A stretch of DNA of 17,352 bases. Origin: Candidatus Tepidiaquacellales bacterium UBA6667. GTDB lineage: Bacteria > Bacteroidota > Ignavibacteria > Tepidaquicellales > Tepidaquicellaceae. The position numbers were made by a program, and so were the translations under genes. This document shows positions 13,066-17,352 of the stretch, piece after piece (position 1 is the stretch's first letter; each line of letters begins with the position of its first letter). The notes under the pieces were generated by a model that worked only from the letters and a program-made list of their open reading frames with translations, was not told the DNA's origin and made no database searches. The DNA lies in contig DKKL01000041.1 in NCBI GenBank assembly GCA_002455255.1, positions 1-17,352 of the forward strand. Direction: 5' to 3'.

Positions 13066-13070
13066 AACTG

Positions 13071-13091
13071 AAACACTTTTATTCTGTGTTT
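13071..13091 (+). promoter_or_regulatory. Stem-loop 2 of 3 before rpsD
   Basis: AAACAC (13071-13076) pairs with GTGTTT (13086-13091), 6 bp with a 9-base loop. The loop and right arm include TTATTCTGT (13079-13087), which repeats bases 13053-13060 plus context of stem-loop 1, so the left arm of stem-loop 1 (ACAGAAT) could pair with either. A run of A residues follows, not T. Confidence 0.4.
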
Positions 13092-13102
13092 TAAAAAAAA
13101 AT

Positions 13103-13124
13103 AGAATCTTACTTTGTAGATTCT
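13103..13124 (+). promoter_or_regulatory. Stem-loop 3 of 3 before rpsD
   Basis: AGAATCT (13103-13109) pairs with AGATTCT (13118-13124), 7 bp with an 8-base loop, ending 24 bases before the rpsD ATG. It is close enough to the start to matter for initiation if bound by a protein. S4, encoded immediately downstream, is the known autoregulator of the alpha operon in E. coli, which makes it a candidate ligand; that link is inference. Confidence 0.4.
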
Positions 13125-13148
13125 GATTGTAAGTAAAAAAGAAATTAA

Positions 13149-13781
13149 ATGGCAAGATATACAGACGCAAATTGCAAACTTTGCAGAAGAGAGAGAACAA
13201 AACTCTTTTTAAAAGGCACAAGATGTTACACCGATAAATGCCCGATTTCAGGGAAAAGGAATTATCCTCCCGGTCAGCATGGTGGATCTAAAAGAGCAAG
13301 AATTACTGACTATGCTGTTCAGTTAAGAGAAAAACAAAAAATCCGTAAAACTTACGGTTTGCTTGAAAAAGTATTTAGAGGATATTTTGCAGAAGCCGCA
13401 AGAAGAAAAGGTGTTACCGGTGATAATCTGGTTGCATTGCTCGAAAGCAGATTTGATAATACTCTTTACAGACTTGGGCTTGCTCCATCAAGAAAATCTG
13501 CAAGACAGGTAATCACTCATAAACATTTAACCATAAATGGAAGAGTTGTAAATATTCCATCATATATTTTGAAACCCGGCGATGTCATAAAAGTCAGGGA
13601 AAACAGTAAAAAAATGGAGTTGTTTCATGAATCTATGAAAAGAATGAAAGATAATATGTTGCCGGCTTGGTTGTCTCTTGACAAAGCAAATATGGAAGGG
13701 AAATTTTTGAAAATTCCTGAAAGAACTGATGTACCGTTCATTGGAAATGAACAGCTCGTTGTTGAATTGTATTCAAAATAA
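13149..13781 (+). CDS. rpsD: 30S ribosomal protein S4, zinc-binding form (uS4)
   Basis: S4 is a primary 16S rRNA-binding protein that starts 30S assembly and forms part of the mRNA entry helicase; in several bacteria it represses its own operon. The 210-residue product begins MARYTDANCKLCRRE. Cys9, Cys12, Cys26 and Cys31 form a zinc knuckle, as in the C+ form of S4. YPPGQHGGSKRARITDY (39-55) and the S4 RNA-binding domain at about 100-165 (LESRFDNTLYRLGLAPSRKS, then VITHKHLTINGRVVNIPSY) follow. The protein ends in the usual LVVELYSK. Three stem-loops precede it and a terminator-like hairpin follows it. Confidence 0.97.
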   Translation: MARYTDANCKLCRRERTKLFLKGTRCYTDKCPISGKRNYPPGQHGGSKRARITDYAVQLREKQKIRKTYGLLEKVFRGYFAEAARRKGVTGDNLVALLESRFDNTLYRLGLAPSRKSARQVITHKHLTINGRVVNIPSYILKPGDVIKVRENSKKMELFHESMKRMKDNMLPAWLSLDKANMEGKFLKIPERTDVPFIGNEQLVVELYSK

Positions 13782-13787
13782 TTTTTG

Positions 13788-13812
13788 TTGCAGATTTTTT
13801 TCTGCAATTTTT
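13788..13812 (+). terminator. Terminator-like hairpin between rpsD and rpoA
   Basis: TTGCAGA (13788-13794) pairs with TCTGCAA (13801-13807) around six T residues, followed by TTTTT (13808-13812). The 7-bp stem with a short T-run suggests partial termination or pausing. It would lower rpoA and rplQ transcript levels relative to the upstream genes. No promoter is evident between it and the rpoA ATG at 13841. Confidence 0.55.
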
Positions 13813-13840
13813 AGATTTAAAAATAAAACTCATTTAAGAT

Positions 13841-14839
13841 ATGAAGATAAATCACTTACAATTACCGGAATCTGTTACTAAGGAAGAATCCACATTTACC
13901 GATACTTACGGTAAATTTATAGTACAACCTCTCGAAAGGGGTTACGGAATTACCTTAGGTAACTCATTGAGAAGAGTTCTTATTTCTTCTTTGACCGGAA
14001 CTGCTATTATTGCAATTAAAATTAATGATGCTACTCATGAATTCACAACTCTAAAAGGTGTTGTAGAAGATCTTTCCGAAATAATTCTGAATTTAAAAGA
14101 AGTAAGATTTAAAGATATAACAGGTAAAGGAACAAAAATAGAATTAAACATCAAAGGACCAAGAGAATTTACTGCAAAAGATATTCAAGATGCTACAGCT
14201 GAATTTGAAGTTCTAAATCCGGATAAATATATTGCTACTCTGAATAAAGATGCTAATTTACATATTGAATTAAGACTTGCCCAAGGAATAGGTTATATCC
14301 CTGCAGAAGAAAATAAAAAAGTTGAACTCCCGATTAATTTCATAACCACTGATTCGATTTTCTCACCTGTAAAAAGAGTGAACTTCTTAATTGAAAATAC
14401 TCGTGTAGGTCAAAAAACCGATTATGAAAAATTAATTATTGAAATTGCTACTGACGGTTCAATTAATCCGGAAGAAGCACTTACTCAGGCATCAAGAATT
14501 TTAAGAGATCACATTTCATTATTCACAGGACTTAAACCTGAAGTTGTAGAAAAGCCGGTAGATGAATTAATGGATGAACATGATGAAGAATTTGAAAGAG
14601 TAAGAAAAATCTTAATAATGCCGGTTGATGAACTTGATTTATCAGTACGTTCACAAAACTGTTTAAGGTCTGCCAATATTAAAACCATTGGTGATCTTGT
14701 AAGAAAAGATGAGCAGGAAATGTTGCATTACAGAAATTTCGGAAGAAAATCACTTGCTGAATTAGGTGAATTAATTGAAAATTTCAATTTAACCTTCGGA
14801 ATGGATGTTGATAAATATGTAAAAGAAGAAGAAGCATAA
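13841..14839 (+). CDS. rpoA: DNA-directed RNA polymerase subunit alpha
   Basis: Alpha forms the dimer that scaffolds RNA polymerase assembly, and its C-terminal domain contacts UP elements and activators. The 332-residue product is near the usual 329. The N-terminal domain (about 1-235) has PLERGYGITLGNSLRRVLIS (30-49), with the conserved Arg44-Arg45. An acidic linker with DELMDEHDEEFERV follows. The C-terminal domain (about 262-322) keeps the residues that in E. coli bind DNA: Arg270 (R265), Asn273 (N268), Gly301, Lys303 and Ser304, in VRSQNCL and NFGRKSL. UP-element recognition is therefore probably retained. The position between rpsD and rplQ is standard for the alpha operon. Confidence 0.98.
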   Translation: MKINHLQLPESVTKEESTFTDTYGKFIVQPLERGYGITLGNSLRRVLISSLTGTAIIAIKINDATHEFTTLKGVVEDLSEIILNLKEVRFKDITGKGTKIELNIKGPREFTAKDIQDATAEFEVLNPDKYIATLNKDANLHIELRLAQGIGYIPAEENKKVELPINFITTDSIFSPVKRVNFLIENTRVGQKTDYEKLIIEIATDGSINPEEALTQASRILRDHISLFTGLKPEVVEKPVDELMDEHDEEFERVRKILIMPVDELDLSVRSQNCLRSANIKTIGDLVRKDEQEMLHYRNFGRKSLAELGELIENFNLTFGMDVDKYVKEEEA

Positions 14840-14869
14840 TTAATATTTTATTTTTGATATAAACAATTA

Positions 14870-14889
14870 TTTCGGTTAAACAACTGAAA
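14870..14889 (+). promoter_or_regulatory. Stem-loop in the rpoA-rplQ gap
   Basis: TTTCGGTT (14870-14877) pairs with AACTGAAA (14882-14889), 8 bp with one G-U pair and the loop AAAC, followed by ATTTTA. It lies 13 bases before the rplQ ATG. It is a weak attenuator or pause candidate and could also be chance. Confidence 0.35.
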
Positions 14890-14902
14890 ATTTTATAAGA
14901 CT

Positions 14903-15448
14903 ATGGAACACAGAAAAAAAGGTAGAAAGCTAAAAAGAACCGCATCTCACAGGAAAGCAATGTTGGCTAATATGTGCAGTTCATTGATTAAAAGCAGAAG
15001 AATAGAAACTACCCAGGCGAAAGCAAAAGAATTAAGACTTCATATTGAACCATTGGTAACAAAAGCAAAAATTGCTTTCACATCAAAAGACAGTTCACCT
15101 GAAAAAAATGTGCATTTAAGACGTATTGCGAGAACTTTCTTAAGAGATGATGCGGCTGTGAAAATGTTGTTTGATGAAATCGGTCCTATGGTTGGTGACA
15201 GACCGGGTGGTTATACTCGTGTAATAAAATCAGGTTTCAGAAGAGGTGATGGCGGTGAAAAAGCTATCATTGAATTTGTTGATTTCAATTATGTACAGGA
15301 AAAAGAAAAAGTTTTAGCTGAAAAAGAAAAATCAGCAGAAGATTCAAAAGATTCAAAAAAATCTAAAAAAGAATCGAAAACTAAATCTGAAACACCTGAG
15401 GAGAAATCTCCTAAAACTAAAAAATCAACTAAAAAGAAAACCGCTTAA
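14903..15448 (+). CDS. rplQ: 50S ribosomal protein L17 (bL17) with long basic C-terminal tail
   Basis: L17 is a bacterial 50S protein on the solvent side near the peptide exit tunnel. Residues 1 to about 130 are the usual protein: MEHRKKGRKLKRTASHRKAM at the start, SLIKSRRIETTQAKAKELR (27-45), and GPMVGDRPGGYTRVIKSGFRRGD (94-116). Residues 131-181 are a low-complexity tail of Lys, Glu, Ser, Asp and Thr, ending SPKTKKSTKKKTA; the folded core corresponds to the 127 residues of the E. coli protein. The tail composition is like those of L22 and L29. It is the last ribosomal gene in the block. Confidence 0.96.
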   Translation: MEHRKKGRKLKRTASHRKAMLANMCSSLIKSRRIETTQAKAKELRLHIEPLVTKAKIAFTSKDSSPEKNVHLRRIARTFLRDDAAVKMLFDEIGPMVGDRPGGYTRVIKSGFRRGDGGEKAIIEFVDFNYVQEKEKVLAEKEKSAEDSKDSKKSKKESKTKSETPEEKSPKTKKSTKKKTA

Positions 15449-15514
15449 TTTCTTTTTATTGATTATTTACTTTGTTCTTTTTTCTAACTTAAAATAAAAA
15501 CGGGGTAAAAAATA

Positions 15515-16147
15515 ATGAAAATAAATTCCGCCGAATTTATTGAAAGTATATATGATCTTAGAACCTTGCCAAAATCTGTTTTATCAGAATTTGTTTTGGT
15601 TGGCAGGTCAAATGTTGGTAAATCTTCACTGATTAATGTAATCTGTAATAAGAAGAAACTCGCAAAAGTCGGTTCCATCCCCGGAAAAACCCGTCAGTTA
15701 AATTATTTTCTCATAAATAAAGAATTTTATATAGTAGATTTGCCCGGATATGGATATGCAAAAGTCCCTGAACAAATCCGTGCAGGTTGGAGAAAACTTG
15801 TTGAAGATTATATCAGTGACAGGGCAAATGTTAATATGGTTTTTGTAATGATTGATGCAAGGCATGACCCAACATATCTTGATGAACTTATGGTTAGTTG
15901 GCTCGAATATTATGAAATTCCATACGCCATAATACTTACTAAATCAGATAAAATTTCAAAAAATAAAATGGAAAAACAGATTTACAGAGCTTCAAAGATT
16001 GTGAACAATGATGATCTTTGTAAAGATTATATTCCATTTTCTATTATTACAAATGAAGGTAAAGATGAAATTATGAATCTGATTGATTCCGCTCTGAATA
16101 ACGAATTCTCAAATTCTTCGTCTGACGAAGATAGTGACGAAGATTAA
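15515..16147 (+). CDS. engB: Ribosome biogenesis GTPase EngB (YsxC/YihA)
   Basis: EngB is an essential GTPase of the TrmE-Era-EngA-YihA-Septin class, required for assembly of the 50S subunit. The 210-residue product shows all nucleotide motifs: G1 GRSNVGKSS (30-38), the G2 Thr at 59 within GKTRQLNYF, G3 DLPGYG (75-80), G4 TKSD (142-145) and G5 around SIITNEG (176-182). The segment VPEQIRAGWRKLVEDY (84-99) is typical of the subfamily. The last 11 residues (NSSSDEDSDED) are an acidic tail beyond the usual end. It follows rplQ after 66 bases on the same strand, so it may be read from the ribosomal transcript, and its role in 50S assembly fits that placement. Confidence 0.95.
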   Translation: MKINSAEFIESIYDLRTLPKSVLSEFVLVGRSNVGKSSLINVICNKKKLAKVGSIPGKTRQLNYFLINKEFYIVDLPGYGYAKVPEQIRAGWRKLVEDYISDRANVNMVFVMIDARHDPTYLDELMVSWLEYYEIPYAIILTKSDKISKNKMEKQIYRASKIVNNDDLCKDYIPFSIITNEGKDEIMNLIDSALNNEFSNSSSDEDSDED

Positions 16148-16195
16148 TATATTCTATTCCTCCGGTTTATCTAAACCCCTTCAAAACTTTTGTGT

Positions 16196-17101
16196 ATGAA
16201 GAAAATATTAATTGCAGATAAAATTGATTTAACTCACGTAAACAAACTGCAAAAAAAATATTTCACCATCAAAACAGAATTTGGAATCTCAAATGAAAAA
16301 ATTCTCAAATCTTATAATGATTTTGAAATTTTAATTATTAGAAGCATTAGAAATTTAGATGCAAATTTTATAAACAAATGTAATTTCAAAATCATCGCAA
16401 CCGTATCAAGAGGAACCGACCATATAAATGTTAACTCAGCAAAAAAGAAAAATATAAAAATTATTCACTGTAAAAATGGCAATGCTGATTCTGTGGCTGA
16501 GTTTACTATCGGGTCAATCTTATCTTTAAGTAAAAATATTTTATTGTCTGATTCACTTGTAAGAAAAAATAAATTTACAGATTATAATTTTAAAAGAACA
16601 GAACTGAAAAATAAGACTTTGGGGATAATAGGTTTTGGAGAAATCGGTTCAAGAGTCGGAAAAGTTTGTAAAGCATTAGGAATGAAAATTATTGTTTATG
16701 ACAAAGACAGTAAAGTTAAACTCAAAAACAAAAATTTTAAATTTGTAACTTTGAATTTTTTACTTAGAAATTCCGACTTTGTAACAATTCACATACCCCT
16801 TGAAAAAAACATAAATTTTTTAAATGAGGAAAAAATTTCAATTTTAAAATCAGGTATATCATTAATCAATACTTCAAGAGGAGAGGTGATAAATGAGACA
16901 GCACTTATAAAAAAATTAAAAACAGGAGAAATACACTCAGCCGCATTAGACGTATTTAAAAACGAACCTAAAATTAATCAGGAATTTTTAAAACTAAAAA
17001 ACGTAATACTTACCAACCACATCGCAGGGAAAACCCCCGAAGCAGCCCAAAAAATGAGTTTTGAGATAATTAATCAATTGCAAAAACTAAGAAACCATTA
17101 A
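16196..17101 (+). CDS. D-isomer-specific 2-hydroxyacid dehydrogenase, phosphoglycerate dehydrogenase type
   Basis: The product (301 residues from the ATG at 16196) is an NAD-dependent oxidoreductase. The substrate-binding part is split around a Rossmann domain (about 100-280) with GFGEIG (146-151) and Asp169 at the end of the next strand, which favours NAD over NADP. The catalytic triad is visible: Arg228 (NTSRGE), Glu257 (KNEP) and His275 (NHIAGKTPEAA). The similarity is closest to 3-phosphoglycerate dehydrogenase (serA), the first step of serine synthesis, but the C-terminal ACT regulatory domain is absent, so hydroxypyruvate, glyoxylate or other 2-hydroxyacids are also possible. The frame also opens from a TTG at 16190, but MKKILIAD is a better family start. 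It is 48 bases after engB on the same strand and more Lys/Asn-rich than its neighbours. Confidence 0.85.
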   Translation: MKKILIADKIDLTHVNKLQKKYFTIKTEFGISNEKILKSYNDFEILIIRSIRNLDANFINKCNFKIIATVSRGTDHINVNSAKKKNIKIIHCKNGNADSVAEFTIGSILSLSKNILLSDSLVRKNKFTDYNFKRTELKNKTLGIIGFGEIGSRVGKVCKALGMKIIVYDKDSKVKLKNKNFKFVTLNFLLRNSDFVTIHIPLEKNINFLNEEKISILKSGISLINTSRGEVINETALIKKLKTGEIHSAALDVFKNEPKINQEFLKLKNVILTNHIAGKTPEAAQKMSFEIINQLQKLRNH

Positions 17102-17268
17102 AAATCACAGTATTAATTAAAAATAAAATTAATTTTGTGCTTTTAAAATACGACAATATTTTTACTTTGTTTTTTTCATTTAGAAATACTATCTACATAT
17201 AAATTCGGCAGTTCTTTAGTCGTACTTAATATTAAAAAATCATTAATTTTTATTAATGAAATTGTATA

Positions 17269-17297
17269 TTGACATACGAATAAATATCTGTTAAATT
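17269..17297 (+). promoter_or_regulatory. Promoter for the gene beyond the right edge
   Basis: TTGACA (17269-17274), 17 bases, TAAATT (17292-17297): a perfect -35 box, ideal spacing and a -10 box with 4 of 6 consensus bases. Transcription would start near 17303-17305, giving a leader of about 50 bases that includes the dyad at 17303-17327 and the Shine-Dalgarno at 17342-17347. It is closer to the classical E. coli type than the promoter candidate before rplB. Confidence 0.65.
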
Positions 17298-17302
17298 GCT
17301 AA

Positions 17303-17327
17303 AAATTTTAATAGTGAATTAAAATTT
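17303..17327 (+). promoter_or_regulatory. 10-bp dyad at the predicted transcription start
   Basis: AAATTTTAAT (17303-17312) and ATTAAAATTT (17318-17327) are a perfect inverted repeat with the spacer AGTGA. It starts about 5 bases after the -10 box, covering roughly +1 to +24. It could be a repressor operator on DNA, or a 5'-end hairpin that protects the message. All arm bases are A or T, so chance formation in this AT-rich stretch cannot be excluded. Confidence 0.4.
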
Positions 17328-17352
17328 ATCTAATAAAAACAAAGGAGAAATC

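Larger units (their letters stand above)
17102..17352 (+). other. Gene-free right end: leader of a gene beyond the window
   Basis: No plausible coding region is seen in these 251 bases. After the dehydrogenase stop there is a weak AT-only hairpin (ATTAATT 17112-17118 with AATTAAT 17127-17133, then TTTT), which may end that transcript. A second dyad, TCATTAAT/ATTAATGA (17240-17259), lies just upstream of a sigma70-like promoter. The last bases, AAGGAG at 17342-17347, are a strong Shine-Dalgarno whose start codon must fall just past the window. Confidence 0.7.

Noticed and set aside
16164..16177. GGTTTA/TAAACC hairpin between engB and the dehydrogenase
   Set aside because: The stem is short with only 2 bases between the arms and no T-run follows.
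16190..16195. TTG at 16190 as the start of the dehydrogenase
   Set aside because: It adds only Met-Cys before MKKILIAD, which is itself a normal start for the family.
1..17352. Mobile elements, CRISPR arrays, toxin-antitoxin or defence genes
   Set aside because: No transposase motifs, regularly spaced repeats or recognisable accessory genes were seen on either strand; the window is almost entirely housekeeping genes.

Overview
The window is AT-rich bacterial chromosome dominated by one long block of ribosomal-protein genes, all on the + strand. The source is probably a member of the Bacteroidota/Chlorobi superphylum, most likely close to Ignavibacteria. Three things support this: (i) the left-edge protein ends in a type IX secretion (T9SS) C-terminal sorting domain with the NYPNPFNPNT, YDILGRE and SGIYFY motifs typical of that group; (ii) a promoter candidate before the ribosomal block carries a perfect TAnnTTTG -7 element with an upstream TTTG, as described for Bacteroidetes; (iii) many genes have no Shine-Dalgarno sequence. 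The placement rests on motif recognition, not on a tree.

Layout. 1-777: 3' end of a secreted T9SS cargo gene, open at the window edge. 778-1016: a strong palindrome and, on the - strand, a 41-codon candidate membrane microprotein gene. 1017-1517 (-): a lipoprotein of unknown function. 1518-1707: divergent intergenic region with the promoter candidate. 1708-15448: rplB-rpsS-rplV-rpsC-rplP-rpmC-rpsQ, then rplN-rplX-rplE-rpsN-rpsH-rplF-rplR-[tRNA-Gln]-rpsE-rpmD-rplO-secY-map-infA-rpmJ, then rpsM-rpsK-rpsD-rpoA-rplQ. These are the tail of the S10 operon plus the spc and alpha operons joined into one block. 15515-16147: the ribosome-assembly GTPase EngB. 16196-17101: a D-2-hydroxyacid dehydrogenase of the phosphoglycerate dehydrogenase type. 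17102-17352: leader of a gene that starts just beyond the window (promoter, dyad and Shine-Dalgarno visible).

The block supplies both ribosomal subunits, initiation factor IF-1, the SecY channel, methionine aminopeptidase for nascent chains and the RNA polymerase alpha subunit; EngB adds subunit assembly. Short gaps or overlaps suggest co-transcription, punctuated by stem-loops at the S10/spc boundary (5084-5132), before rpsD (13041-13124) and between rpsD and rpoA (13788-13812).

No mobile element, CRISPR array or defence system is visible, and I do not claim a new system. The points most worth a second look are the tRNA-Gln gene inside the ribosomal block between L18 and S5, long lysine-rich tails on three proteins that ring the peptide exit tunnel (L22, L29, L17), the absence of S10-L3-L4-L23 genes upstream of L2, three tandem stem-loops before rpsD, and the candidate microprotein.
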